Source: Dermatophilus congolensis (GTDB lineage: Bacteria > Actinomycetota > Actinomycetes > Actinomycetales > Dermatophilaceae). From it: a stretch of DNA of 64,000 bases. Location: NCBI RefSeq assembly GCF_900187045.1, contig NZ_LT906453.1, positions 1,674,001 through 1,738,000 on the forward strand, read 5' to 3'. Under the pieces are notes generated by a model. It saw only the letters and a list, made by a program, of their open reading frames with translations. It did no database searches and was not told the origin of the DNA. Each line of letters starts with the position of its first letter. Position 1 is the first letter of the stretch. Positions 47,672 through 56,858 of the stretch are shown in pieces. Made by a program: the position numbers and the translations under genes.

Positions 47672-48510
47672 CGCTGAACTCCGATACCGCAGCTGAGGCA
47701 GCGGGCCAGGGCGCGCCTGAAGAACGGGTTCTCATTCCGCGTGAGGTGTTGTCATTCGCGCGTCGGGATGGGCGCTATTCCACGCGCAACGCTAAGGCCT
47801 GGACCCCGCAAATGCAGGGCTGGTTCGTCACTCCTGAGCGCGACCTGCGGTTGACCAGCATCGCCCCGCAATGGCGCTTTGATGCACAGGCGGTATTCGG
47901 TAGGTCAGCGCCACTGATTGCTGAGGTGGGCTCTGGTACTGGTGATGCGGTTCTGGCGCACGCTGAGGCTTTCCCTGACGCTGACCATGTGGCGTTGGAG
48001 GTGTATCGGCCCGGGTTGGCTCGCACCGTGGTGCAGGCTGAGGCGCGAGGGTTGAGCAACCTGCGGGTTTTGGAGGGTGACGGACGGGCTCTGATCGCCA
48101 ATAACGTAGAGCCTGGAACCTTTTCGGAAATTCACGTGTGGTTCCCGGATCCGTGGCCGAAAACCAAACACCACAAGCGCCGTCTTGTAGACGTCGGGTT
48201 TTTTGAGGATGTAGCGCGCGTCCTGGCTGCTGGGGGAGTGGTCCGGCTGGCCACAGACTGGGCCCCCTATGCCGTGGTGATGAGTGAGGCAGCCGCGCAA
48301 GTACCTGCACTTTCTCCGATTCCGGGTGCGGTGACTGCCATGACTGACCCACAGGCACACGATGACCCGACTGCTGCGGTGTCTGCCAGGTCGCTGTATG
48401 GCCAAAGCGAGCGGTATGCAGTGCGGCCATTGACGCGATTTGAGAGCAAAGGTCGCGCCTTGGGCAGGCCCATCGCTGACCTTGCCTACATGGTCACACC
48501 GACGGCCTGA
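47668..48510 (+). CDS. trmB: tRNA (guanine-N7-)-methyltransferase
   Basis: SAM-dependent enzyme that methylates G46 in the variable loop of tRNAs (280 aa). The SAM-binding motif '[19 protein letters not shown]' and the catalytic block '[19 protein letters not shown]' are diagnostic. It is slightly longer than most because of an N-terminal extension of about 35 residues. ATG overlaps the lepA stop; hemW starts 2 bases after its own stop, indicating a tightly coupled operon. Confidence 0.95.
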   Translation: MTLNSDTAAEAAGQGAPEERVLIPREVLSFARRDGRYSTRNAKAWTPQMQGWFVTPERDLRLTSIAPQWRFDAQAVFGRSAPLIAEVGSGTGDAVLAHAEAFPDADHVALEVYRPGLARTVVQAEARGLSNLRVLEGDGRALIANNVEPGTFSEIHVWFPDPWPKTKHHKRRLVDVGFFEDVARVLAAGGVVRLATDWAPYAVVMSEAAAQVPALSPIPGAVTAMTDPQAHDDPTAAVSARSLYGQSERYAVRPLTRFESKGRALGRPIADLAYMVTPTA

Positions 48511-48512
48511 CC

Positions 48513-49760
48513 GTGCCCTCTCTTCCTCTTGGAGATCCGGCTCCTGCCGATGGTGCACTCCCGCCCGCAGCGGTAGCGGCGCTACAGGGGCCTGAACCGT
48601 TTGGCTATTACCTGCATGTGCCGTTCTGCTACCGCAGATGCGGTTATTGCGACTTCAACACATACGTTCCATCTGCCGGTGTCGATGGCCAGGAGCAGAT
48701 GCGCCGTTACGTTGCTGCCGCAGTTACCGAGATTGACTTGTCTGCGCGGGTTCTTGCTGGAACAGGCAAAGCTTTACGGCCAGTGGACACAGTCTTTTTC
48801 GGCGGAGGCACCCCCACGATGCTCGCTGCTGAGGACATCGTGACATTGCTCGATGCGATCCGTTCCCGATTCGGGCTGGTCGATGGCGCAGAGGTAACGG
48901 TCGAGGCCAACCCAGACACAACGAGCGCGGAATCGTTGGCGCGATTGGCTGATGCGGGGATAACCCGCATCAGTGTGGGGATGCAGTCGGCAGTTAGGCA
49001 TGTTCTAGAAACGCTTGACCGCACCCACACTCCCGACAACGTTGAGGCAACTATCGCCGCAGCCAAGGATGCGGGTTTGGTGACCAGCCTTGACCTGATT
49101 TACGGCACGCCGGGGGAGAGCCTGGCGGACTGGCAGGTGTCCCTGGATGCGGCGATTGCCCTGGAACCAGATCACATCTCTGCCTATGGATTGGTGATCG
49201 AAGAGGGCACCGCGATGGGCGCGGCATTGCGCCGCGGTGCGGTCGCCCCCACCGATGATGACGATGAGGCAGCCAAATACGAGATGGCAGACCGGGCGCT
49301 CGCTGCTGCTGGGTACCGCTGGTATGAGGTGAGCAACTGGGCACGTAATGATGTGGGGCGCGGTCGCCACAATGAGGGCTACTGGCATGACGGGCACTGG
49401 TGGGGAGTGGGGCCAGGAGCGCACAGCCATATTGGTGGTGTGCGGTGGTGGAATGTGAAGTATCCGGCCGCGTATGCAGCTGCGTTAGAGGAAGGCCGTT
49501 CGCCGGCTGCGGCGCGTGAGGTGCTGGATGAAGAAGCCCGTGTTACTGAAAAAATCATGCTTGGTATCCGCCTGGCTGAAGGGCTGCCGCTGTCGGTGCT
49601 GGATTCAGGGTTTACTGCTGGTCCGCAGGTGGCTAGGCAGTTGTCTCAGGAGGGGCTGCTGCGTGAGGACGCATTAGCTGATGCTGACCCTAGGGTGGTG
49701 CTCACTGACCGGGGACGTTTGTTGGCTGACTTGGTTTTGCGGCGGATGCTTGGCTATTAG
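48513..49760 (+). CDS. hemW: Radical SAM protein HemW (coproporphyrinogen III oxidase-like, heme chaperone)
   Basis: A 415-residue radical SAM enzyme. The iron-sulfur cluster motif 'CYRRCGYCDF' (C-x3-C-x2-C) near residue 36 and 'VFFGGGTPTML' follow the HemN/HemW pattern. HemW proteins lack the extra residues of true HemN and act as heme chaperones; the lepA-hemW-hrcA neighbourhood of many bacteria supports HemW. The C-terminal HemN domain is present. GTG start. A long terminator follows. Confidence 0.93.
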   Translation: MPSLPLGDPAPADGALPPAAVAALQGPEPFGYYLHVPFCYRRCGYCDFNTYVPSAGVDGQEQMRRYVAAAVTEIDLSARVLAGTGKALRPVDTVFFGGGTPTMLAAEDIVTLLDAIRSRFGLVDGAEVTVEANPDTTSAESLARLADAGITRISVGMQSAVRHVLETLDRTHTPDNVEATIAAAKDAGLVTSLDLIYGTPGESLADWQVSLDAAIALEPDHISAYGLVIEEGTAMGAALRRGAVAPTDDDDEAAKYEMADRALAAAGYRWYEVSNWARNDVGRGRHNEGYWHDGHWWGVGPGAHSHIGGVRWWNVKYPAAYAAALEEGRSPAAAREVLDEEARVTEKIMLGIRLAEGLPLSVLDSGFTAGPQVARQLSQEGLLREDALADADPRVVLTDRGRLLADLVLRRMLGY

Positions 49761-49775
49761 CGCAGGTGTTTAAAG

Positions 49776-49827
49776 AATCGTGTTGTGGCGCCCCACCCTG
49801 CCTAGGGTGGGGCGCCACAACACGATT
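49776..49827. terminator. Bidirectional terminator between hemW and the acyl-CoA ligase gene
   Basis: Perfect 24-base arms at 49776-49799 and 49804-49827 with a 4-base loop; outer arms are A/T-rich (AATCG...CGATT). It separates convergent genes. Confidence 0.9.
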
Positions 49828-49833
49828 TGGGGG

Positions 49834-51531
49834 TCAGGCTTTTGTGGTGTCGGCTTCGGTGCGTTGGATGAGTGCCACGACCTCGGCGCGCACGACTTTA
49901 CGCATGGCGTTGATGGGTAGCTCTTCAACAGAAACGAACCTGCGCGGGACTTTGTAGGCAGCTAGGTGCTGTTTGGCCCAAGCACGGAGTTCTTCGTTGC
50001 TGGGCAGTTCTCCCTCGGGAACGATCGCGGCGACGACGTCTTCGCCGCGTCGTGTGCCTGGGATCCCGACGACGGAGATGTCTCGGATACGAGGGTGGCG
50101 GCGCAGCGCGTCCTCGACTTCAAGTGGAGAAACGTTGAAGCCGCCAGTGATGATGATGTCTTTGAGGCGGCCGGTCAGGACGATGAATCCGTCGATGATG
50201 CGCGCGACGTCGCCGGTGCGGAACCAGTCGTCAACGAAAGCTTCAGCGGTTTCCAGTGGCTTGTTGAGGTAGCCGGAGAACACCTGTGGTCCGCGGACGA
50301 TCAGTTCGCCTTCTTCGCCTTCGAGGACGTCATTCTGTGGGTTTTTGGGGTCAACGATCCGCACTTCAGTGTCGGGGAAGGGCAGACCAATGCTGCCTGC
50401 GCGGCGTCGAGAATCCAGGGGGTTGCCTACTACTACCGGTGAGGTTTCGGTGAGTCCGTATCCTTCGACGAGCATCCCGCCGGTGGCTTTTTCCCATTTG
50501 GCGACGAACTCTGGTGGCAGTGACATGGCGCCGCACAATGTGGTGCGCAGCGATTGCAGCCGTACGTGGCGTTCTTTGGCTTTTTTGAGGAAGGCGTCCA
50601 GCAGCGGCGGCACTCCAACGAGGAAGGTTGCTGGGCGGCGTTTCATGGCTCCGACCATCAAGCCTGGGTCAGGGCTGGGCAGGGTGACGACGGTGGCACC
50701 TGCGCACAAACCAGCGAAAGAGCCCAGTGTGAGACCGAATGCGTGGAACATGGGCAGTACCGACAGGAACGTTTCGGTCCCTAAAGTGAGTCCCGTCCAC
50801 TCCAATCCTTGCTTGCAGTTAGCTAGCAGGTTGGCGTGCGTGAGCGGCACGCCTTTAGGGCGGCCTGTGGTTCCTGAGGTGTACATGATCACGGCGGTGG
50901 CATCTGAGGCGGGGTAGCCGTGTGTGGAGGGCAATGCTCCGTGTCGGAATAACGATTCCCAGGATGCGCACCCGCGCATGAGCCCACCAGCAGTTAACTG
51001 CGAGCGCATGGAGCGGGTTTTTGCCAGGGGGAGGCGTAGGGCGAGGCGTTTGGGGAGGGGGAGGGATCGGGTGATGTCGACGCCGAAGATGTGTTCAACG
51101 CCGGTGCGTTGGCGTAGCGGCATGACGGCGGGTAGGGAGTTGTCCCAGGCGACGACGACGCGGGCGCCGTGGTCGAGGAACATGGGTTCGAGTTCGTCGG
51201 TGGGGTAGAGGGGGTTGTGTTGCACGACGGCTAGGCCGATGCGTTGGGCTGCCAGGGTGGCGATGATGTTTTCGGGGCAGTTGGGCAGCAGGATGGCGAT
51301 GCGTTCGCCGCTGCGGAGGCCGAGTTTGAGCAGGCCAGCGGCCACGCGGGATACGTGTTCGCTGAGTTTTTCGTAGGTGAGCGCGGTGCCCATGAAGTCG
51401 ATGCAGACGCGTTCGGGAAGTTTGGCCGCGGTGGCTTCGATTTTGGCGGGAATGGAGGTGTCCCAATAGGTGAGGTGTCTGGCGACGGAGCCGGACTCAA
51501 GGGAGTCGGTGGCGAGTTGCTTTCCGATCAT
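49834..51531 (-). CDS. Long-chain fatty acid-CoA ligase (AMP-forming)
   Basis: Adenylate-forming enzyme (565 aa) that activates a fatty acid to acyl-AMP and then acyl-CoA. Motifs in order: P-loop-like 'MYTSGTTGRPKGVPLTHANL', 'GYGLTETSPVVV', 'WFRTGDVARI' and 'GRLKDIIITGGFNVSPLEVE'; the catalytic lysine region near the C-terminus ('NAMRKVVRAE') is present. Chain-length preference cannot be read. It lies 109 bases downstream of the DUF3097 gene on the same strand. The ATG at 51531 gives a standard FadD start. Confidence 0.93.
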   Translation of the reverse strand: MIGKQLATDSLESGSVARHLTYWDTSIPAKIEATAAKLPERVCIDFMGTALTYEKLSEHVSRVAAGLLKLGLRSGERIAILLPNCPENIIATLAAQRIGLAVVQHNPLYPTDELEPMFLDHGARVVVAWDNSLPAVMPLRQRTGVEHIFGVDITRSLPLPKRLALRLPLAKTRSMRSQLTAGGLMRGCASWESLFRHGALPSTHGYPASDATAVIMYTSGTTGRPKGVPLTHANLLANCKQGLEWTGLTLGTETFLSVLPMFHAFGLTLGSFAGLCAGATVVTLPSPDPGLMVGAMKRRPATFLVGVPPLLDAFLKKAKERHVRLQSLRTTLCGAMSLPPEFVAKWEKATGGMLVEGYGLTETSPVVVGNPLDSRRRAGSIGLPFPDTEVRIVDPKNPQNDVLEGEEGELIVRGPQVFSGYLNKPLETAEAFVDDWFRTGDVARIIDGFIVLTGRLKDIIITGGFNVSPLEVEDALRRHPRIRDISVVGIPGTRRGEDVVAAIVPEGELPSNEELRAWAKQHLAAYKVPRRFVSVEELPINAMRKVVRAEVVALIQRTEADTTKA

Positions 51532-51640
51532 GTAGGCCTCCAGATTTGCACTCGGGTACCGACTGAAGCTGCGGCTACGTAACCGTAACCTGTGTGGTTA
51601 CGTGGGGCGCGGCTTTGTGAGGAGTCGGGGCCTGAGGGTT

Positions 51641-52585
51641 TCAGTTTTCGGTGTCGGTTGGGGCGGTGACGAAGTCGATGAGTTCTTCTACTCGTCCAAG
51701 GAATTGCGGTTCGAGATCCTCGTAATTGCGTACCGTAGTCAGGATTGCTTGCCAGCCGCGGGCGATGTCGGCTTGGTCACTGTTGGGTAGGCCTAGTGCC
51801 GCCAGGATGCCGCGTTTCCAGTCGGTGCCGCGTTCGATGGTGGGCCATGCGCGCAGGCCGACACGAGCGGGTTTGACTGACTGCCACACGTCGACGAATG
51901 GGTGGCCGACGATGTGAACGTGGTTGGCCCAGGGCTGGAGGGTGCGGGCTTTTTCTACGAGTCGGTATTCCTTACTGCCGGGAACAAGGTGGTCTACGAG
52001 GATGCCGAGGCGTCGCTGTGCGGTGGGGGCGAACTCGGTGATGATGCCGTTGAGGTCGTCGATTCCGCCGACGTATTCAACGACTACTCCTTCGACGCGT
52101 AGGTCATCTCCCCACACTTTTTCGACTAGTTCAGCGTCGTGTCGTCCTTCGACGAAGATGCGCGAGCCTAGTGCGACGCGGGCGCGAGCTTGAGCGAGCG
52201 CGCGGCTGCCGCTGGCTGTGTATGCGCGGCTGCGTTTAGCGGTGTTGCGGGTGGGGGCGGTGAGAGTGACGGGGGAGCCGTCGATGAGGAAGCCGGGGCC
52301 CAGAGGGAAAGCTTTGATGCGACCGCGGCGATCTTCTAGATCTACGACCTGCATGCCGCCTGCTTTTTGTACCCGCGTGATCGCTCCGACCCAGCCGGAG
52401 GCTACTTCTTCGACGACCAAACCGATTTCTGCGGGTGTCTGTGTGGATCTTCCTCGCGGGGGAGTGTGTTTGTGCGCGAGGATGTCACCGGAATATCGTT
52501 CCCGGCTCGCAGCGGCAGGGGCGGAAGATTTATGGGGGGAACGGGATCGGGGGAATTCGCGCACGCGACCATCGTAGGGGCGCAC
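51641..52585 (-). CDS. DUF3097 family protein
   Basis: A 314-residue member of an actinobacterial family of unknown function. The conserved body begins near 'RYSGDILAHKH' (residue 30); the first 28 residues are basic and variable. A stretch about residues 141-210 ('SRIFVEGRHDAELVEKVWG' followed by 'LGILVDHLVPGSKEYRL') looks like a TOPRIM nucleotidyl/nuclease fold, with E146 and D198 as candidate metal ligands; this is my inference. The GTG start at 52585 has no ribosome-binding site and lies 5 bases from the CIRCE element, so either the message is leaderless or the real start is internal. Divergent from hrcA. Confidence 0.83.
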   Translation of the reverse strand: MRPYDGRVREFPRSRSPHKSSAPAAASRERYSGDILAHKHTPPRGRSTQTPAEIGLVVEEVASGWVGAITRVQKAGGMQVVDLEDRRGRIKAFPLGPGFLIDGSPVTLTAPTRNTAKRSRAYTASGSRALAQARARVALGSRIFVEGRHDAELVEKVWGDDLRVEGVVVEYVGGIDDLNGIITEFAPTAQRRLGILVDHLVPGSKEYRLVEKARTLQPWANHVHIVGHPFVDVWQSVKPARVGLRAWPTIERGTDWKRGILAALGLPNSDQADIARGWQAILTTVRNYEDLEPQFLGRVEELIDFVTAPTDTEN

Positions 52586-52589
52586 CGAG

Positions 52590-52616
52590 TTGGCACTCGA
52601 CCGATCAGAGTGCCAA
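52590..52616. promoter_or_regulatory. CIRCE operator (HrcA-binding site)
   Basis: TTGGCACTC-N9-GAGTGCCAA is a perfect inverted repeat and matches the CIRCE consensus TTAGCACTC-N9-GAGTGCTAA except for one symmetric change in each arm. It lies 76 bases before the hrcA start and 5 bases from the divergent DUF3097 start. Confidence 0.93.
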
Positions 52617-52691
52617 CATCAAAGGGAGTCATTGATTGGCGGCCCCGCCCACACGACGGTGACCCGTCGGACTGTTTCAGGAGGTGAGTGG

Positions 52692-53729
52692 ATGAACACC
52701 GATCGCAGGTTGACGGTCTTGTCAGCCATCATCGAGGACTACGTGGCCACCTCCGAACCGGTCGGCAGCAAATCCCTTCTCGATCGACACGCCCTGGGCG
52801 TGTCGGCTGCGACCATCCGTAACGACATGGCAGTTCTGGAAGAGCAAGGCCTCATCGCCGCGCCCCACACCAGCGCAGGGCGTATCCCCGCCGATGCGGG
52901 ATACCGCCTCTTCGTAGACCGTCTAGCCCAGACCCGTTCACTTTCCCCGGCGCAAAAAAACGCCATCGCCGGATTCCTGGAAGGCGCCGTGGACCTGGAT
53001 GACGTAGTGGAACGCACGACACGCCTGCTCGCTTCCCTGACCCGCCAGGTCGCGGCCATGCAATACCCCTCGCTCACTCGCTCTCGCGTCCAACACATCG
53101 AACTCCTGCCCCTAGGAGTCGAGCGCGTCATGCTCGTGCTCATCCTCGACTCTGGCCGCGTCGAGCAGCGACGCATCGACCTGCCCGAGGACATCGACCA
53201 CACCTGGAACGCAGAAAACCTCAGCCACTTACGTGACCGCATCAACGCTGCCTCAGTCGGCTGCCTCCTGCCGGAAGCAGCCGTGGCGCTGCGCGCACAC
53301 TTTGAAGAAAACATCGGTCCCGAACACACCCTGGTCGAGGCGCTGCTACGTGTCCTTAACGAGGCACTCGTCGAAGAGAGCGAAGAACGTGTGCTCTTGG
53401 TCGGGACAGGAAACCTTGCCCGCTTCGGAACGGACTTCCCCTTAAGCGTGGGCCCCGTCCTCGAAGCGCTCGAAGAACACATGGTGCTACTGCGGCTCTT
53501 CGGATCCCTCGCCGAAGGCGCCCCCGCTGGCGCGGTGGGCGTCAGCATCGGCCAAGAAAATCCACACGAAGGACTCGCATCAACATCTGTGGTCGGCACG
53601 GGATACGGCGTCGGTACCGATACCCTCGGAGGACTGGCTGTCATCGGTCCTACCCGCATGGATTACCCGGGCACCATGGCTGCGGTCCGCGCGGTCGCCA
53701 ACTATGTCTCACGAATGCTCGGGTCATGA
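52692..53729 (+). CDS. hrcA: Heat-inducible transcription repressor HrcA
   Basis: Repressor of class I heat-shock genes (345 aa). N-terminal winged helix: 'DYVATSEPVGSKSLLDRH' and 'SAATIRNDMAVLEEQGLI', then 'PHTSAGRIPADAGYRLFVD'. The GAF-like dimerisation domain and the C-terminal 'IGPTRMDYPGTMAAVRAV' block are typical. ATG 52692 follows AGGAGGTGA with good spacing; the frame open from 52590 would run through the operator. HrcA should bind the CIRCE element just upstream and so control itself and dnaJ. No groEL is in the window. Confidence 0.96.
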   Translation: MNTDRRLTVLSAIIEDYVATSEPVGSKSLLDRHALGVSAATIRNDMAVLEEQGLIAAPHTSAGRIPADAGYRLFVDRLAQTRSLSPAQKNAIAGFLEGAVDLDDVVERTTRLLASLTRQVAAMQYPSLTRSRVQHIELLPLGVERVMLVLILDSGRVEQRRIDLPEDIDHTWNAENLSHLRDRINAASVGCLLPEAAVALRAHFEENIGPEHTLVEALLRVLNEALVEESEERVLLVGTGNLARFGTDFPLSVGPVLEALEEHMVLLRLFGSLAEGAPAGAVGVSIGQENPHEGLASTSVVGTGYGVGTDTLGGLAVIGPTRMDYPGTMAAVRAVANYVSRMLGS

Positions 53730-53850
53730 GACCCGAACCCTCTTCCCACGCCACCGTGCACAGAGGACACACACATGGCGAGAACGCCACAAGCGCTCGC
53801 CCCAGCGACGTGAAAACCGATATGTCCCCCAGGACAAGAAGGGCTGATTG

Positions 53851-54978
53851 GTGAACGACTACTACGCCGACCTCGGGGTCGAGCGCGGAGCCTCCGACGA
53901 AGAAATTAAGAAGGCCTACCGGCGCAAAGCACGCAAGCTTCACCCAGACGTCAACCCTGGCCCCGACGCTGAAGAACAGTTCAAAAAAATCAGCCAGGCC
54001 TACGACGTCCTCGGCGACCCAAGCAAACGCAAGGCCTACGACGCTGGCGCCGACCCCTACGCCTCCGGCGGTGAAGGCTACGCAGGAAACTTCAGCTTCA
54101 GCGACATCATGGACGCCTTCTTCGGCGGCGCCACCGGCGCCAGCCGCGGGCCACGCTCCCGAGTGCAACGCGGCCAAGACGCTCTCGTCCGCCTCGACAT
54201 TGACCTCGCCACCGCTGTGTTCGGCGGCGAGCAAGAAATCGTCGTCGACACAGCCGAAAAATGCGGCACCTGCCACGGCGAAGGAACCGCCAACGGCACC
54301 AAACCCGTCATCTGTGACGCATGTGGCGGAGCCGGCGAAGTACAGCAAGTACAGCGCTCCTTCCTCGGCCAAGTGATGACCAGCCGCCCCTGCACCAAAT
54401 GCCAGGGATACGGAACACTCATCACCAATCCCTGCTTCGAATGCTCCGGTGAAGGACGCGTACGAACCCGCCGCACCCTCAACCTCAAAGTCCCCGCAGG
54501 CGTCGACACCGGCACCCGCATCCAGCTCTCCGGACAGGGCGAAGTCGGCATCGGTGGCGGCCCCGCAGCGGACCTATACATCGAGATCGCCGTGCGCGCG
54601 CATCCCACCTTCCGCCGCCGCAACGACGACCTGCACTGCCAACTCCACGTACCCATGACAGCCGCAGCCCTGGGAACCACCATTTCCCTGGAAACCCTGG
54701 ACGGCAACCTCGACGTACGTATCGAACCAGGAACCCAAAGCGGAGACGTGCAAACTCTGCGCGGCTACGGCGTCACTCACTTGCGTGGCCAAGGGCGCGG
54801 CGACCTACTCATCCAAACAATTGTCGACACCCCCACCCGCCTGGACGCCGAACAAACCGACCTGCTCTGGCGCCTAGCAGCCCTGCGCGGAGAAGAACAG
54901 CCCCAAGGAAAAGTCGGAGCCATCCAAGAAAACCACGGCCTCTTCGGCAAACTCCGAGACGCGTTCCGCGGCAAATGA
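53851..54978 (+). CDS. dnaJ: Chaperone DnaJ
   Basis: Type I J-protein (375 aa). J domain with HPD at residues 31-33, a short Gly-rich segment, four zinc-finger repeats ('CGTCHGEG', 'CDACGGAG', 'CTKCQGYG', 'CFECSGEG') and the C-terminal substrate-binding domains. It stimulates DnaK in the cytoplasm. This is the hrcA-linked DnaJ2 type of actinobacteria. GTG 53851 is preferred over TTG 53848 because AAGAAGGG lies about 7 bases upstream. It follows hrcA by 121 bases with no terminator between, so probably shares CIRCE control. Confidence 0.96.
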   Translation: MNDYYADLGVERGASDEEIKKAYRRKARKLHPDVNPGPDAEEQFKKISQAYDVLGDPSKRKAYDAGADPYASGGEGYAGNFSFSDIMDAFFGGATGASRGPRSRVQRGQDALVRLDIDLATAVFGGEQEIVVDTAEKCGTCHGEGTANGTKPVICDACGGAGEVQQVQRSFLGQVMTSRPCTKCQGYGTLITNPCFECSGEGRVRTRRTLNLKVPAGVDTGTRIQLSGQGEVGIGGGPAADLYIEIAVRAHPTFRRRNDDLHCQLHVPMTAAALGTTISLETLDGNLDVRIEPGTQSGDVQTLRGYGVTHLRGQGRGDLLIQTIVDTPTRLDAEQTDLLWRLAALRGEEQPQGKVGAIQENHGLFGKLRDAFRGK

Positions 54979-54984
54979 CCCACC

Positions 54985-55025
54985 TGTTCTGCCCTCTGCA
55001 TCCACCCGATGCAGAGGGCAGAACA
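54985..55025 (+). terminator. Hairpin after dnaJ, probable terminator or attenuator before rsmE
   Basis: Perfect 18-base arms at 54985-55002 and 55008-55025 with a 5-base loop. There is no T-run, and rsmE begins 20 bases later, so it may lower rather than stop read-through. Confidence 0.65.
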
Positions 55026-55045
55026 CTGCTTGAGAGGAAACCGAC

Positions 55046-55810
55046 ATGACCGCGGCGATGTACCGACTCCCCACCGGATCCCTCACCCACACCGCCCCCG
55101 GAGACACCCTCACCCTGACCGGAGACGAAAAACACCACGCCGTCACCGTCAAACGCACCACTGAAGGGGAAAACATTCTCCTAGCAGACGGATCAGGCCT
55201 AGTCGCCCACGCCGAAGTCACTACCATCACCGAGGCCGAACTATCCGCCCGCGTCACCACCATCACCAACGACAGCTACCCAGGCCCCCGCTTCATCCTC
55301 GTCCAAGCCCTCGCCAAAGGTGACCGAGACCTCCAAGCGATTGAAGCCGCCACCGAGCTGGGGGTCGACGAAATCATTCCGTGGCAATCACGCCGCGCCA
55401 TCGTCCAGTGGAAAGGCCCACGGGCCGAAAAAGCGCTGCGCAAATGGCAATCCCAAGTAGAAGCCGCCGCTAAGCAAAGCCGCCGCCCCCACACCCCCAC
55501 CGTGCAACCCCACGTAAGCAGCACCAGCAACCACCTCGGCGACATCGCCCGCCACGCCGACCTGGCCCTGGTCCTGCACGAAGACGCCACCACCCCCATC
55601 ACCACCATCAGCCTGCCAAGCAGCGGCAACATCGCCCTATTCGTTGGACCCGAAGGTGGCATCAGCCCCGAAGAAATCGACATGCTCACCGATGCTGGAG
55701 CCACCCCAGTTCACATGGGACGCTATGTTCTACGCGCATCCAGCGCCGGACCAGCGGCCATCGCTGCACTCTCATGCCAACAACGCTGGAACACCCCACC
55801 AACCATGTGA
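55046..55810 (+). CDS. rsmE: 16S rRNA (uracil-1498-N3)-methyltransferase
   Basis: SPOUT-class methyltransferase (254 aa) modifying U1498 in the 30S decoding region. N-terminal PUA-like domain ('LTGDEKHHAVTVKRTTEGE'), then the knotted SAM-binding domain with 'QALAKGDRDLQAIEAATELG', 'FVGPEGGISPEEI' and 'MGRYVLRASSAGPAAIAAL'. An AGAGGAAA ribosome-binding site precedes ATG. The dnaJ-rsmE order is standard in actinobacteria. Confidence 0.95.
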   Translation: MTAAMYRLPTGSLTHTAPGDTLTLTGDEKHHAVTVKRTTEGENILLADGSGLVAHAEVTTITEAELSARVTTITNDSYPGPRFILVQALAKGDRDLQAIEAATELGVDEIIPWQSRRAIVQWKGPRAEKALRKWQSQVEAAAKQSRRPHTPTVQPHVSSTSNHLGDIARHADLALVLHEDATTPITTISLPSSGNIALFVGPEGGISPEEIDMLTDAGATPVHMGRYVLRASSAGPAAIAALSCQQRWNTPPTM

Positions 55811-55850
55811 CCCACCCCAGGCGCACAACCAACGAGAAAGACCCCACCCG

Positions 55851-56858
55851 GTGCCACGCATCCCACTATCCCTGGTTGATTTCTGCACCATCGGCGCCGC
55901 AGAACGCCCAGCAGATGCCATCGCCCGATCAGTCACCATCGCCCACACCGCAGAAACACTCGGATACCACCGCATCTGGTACGCCGAGCATCACAACTTC
56001 CACAGCATCGCCTCCTCAACACCAGCAGTGTTGATCGCGCACATCGCCGCCCACACCAACCACATCCGCCTAGGGGCCGGGGGCATCATGCTGCCCAACC
56101 ACACCCCCTACACAATCGCCGAACAATTCGGCACCCTGGCCGAAATACACCCCGGACGTATCGACCTAGGCCTAGGCCGCGCCCCCGGAACCGACCCCCT
56201 CACCCTGCAAGCACTGCGCCGCGACCCACGAGCAGCCGAAAACTTCCCCCACGACGTACAAGAACTCGCCGGATTCCTCAGCGACACCACTCCCATCCAC
56301 GGCGTCAAAGCCATCCCTGGCCACGGGACACACGTACCCCTATACATCCTCGGCTCCTCCCTATTCGGTGCCGAACTAGCCGCCGCGCTAGGACTGCCCT
56401 TCGCGTTCGCCTCCCACTTCGCGCCCGCAGCACTCACCGATGCGCTCCACACGTACCGAACCCAGTTCCGCCCCAGCGTCACCCTGCCCCAGCCCTACGC
56501 GATCGTTGCAGTCAACGCCACCGCCGCAGACAGCCGCCCCCAAGCCCACACGATCGCCCACCACGCAATAGGCAGACAAGCCGCCGCCATGGCCTTCAAA
56601 ACCCGCGACGTCACCCCTGAACAGATCAACGCCGCCATGAACAGCCCACTAGGGCAGCACGCACAAGCCATGATGTCCATTCACGCTATCGGCACCGGCG
56701 AAGACGTAGCCGAATACCTCACCGATCTTGCGACCCGTGTCGCTGCCGACGAACTTATGGTGGCGACACGGGCCAGCAACACCGAGACCTACCTGCGATC
56801 CCTGGAAATCCTCGCCTGCGCGTGGGGACTAGACCCCCCAGAAAACCTGCCAGGCTAG
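55851..56858 (+). CDS. LLM-class flavin-dependent oxidoreductase (MsnO8-like)
   Basis: Luciferase-like monooxygenase family member (335 aa) of the 'alkane-1-monooxygenase/MsnO8' type: 'LGYHRIWYAEHHNFHSIASS', 'RLGAGGIMLPNHTPYTIAEQ' and 'GRIDLGLGRAPGTD' are diagnostic. Expected to use FMNH2 or F420; the substrate is unknown. The start is taken at GTG 55851, which leaves 40 bases after rsmE; the frame is open back to 55644 inside rsmE. Its last bases overlap the stop of the opposing oxidoreductase gene. Confidence 0.88.
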   Translation: MPRIPLSLVDFCTIGAAERPADAIARSVTIAHTAETLGYHRIWYAEHHNFHSIASSTPAVLIAHIAAHTNHIRLGAGGIMLPNHTPYTIAEQFGTLAEIHPGRIDLGLGRAPGTDPLTLQALRRDPRAAENFPHDVQELAGFLSDTTPIHGVKAIPGHGTHVPLYILGSSLFGAELAAALGLPFAFASHFAPAALTDALHTYRTQFRPSVTLPQPYAIVAVNATAADSRPQAHTIAHHAIGRQAAAMAFKTRDVTPEQINAAMNSPLGQHAQAMMSIHAIGTGEDVAEYLTDLATRVAADELMVATRASNTETYLRSLEILACAWGLDPPENLPG

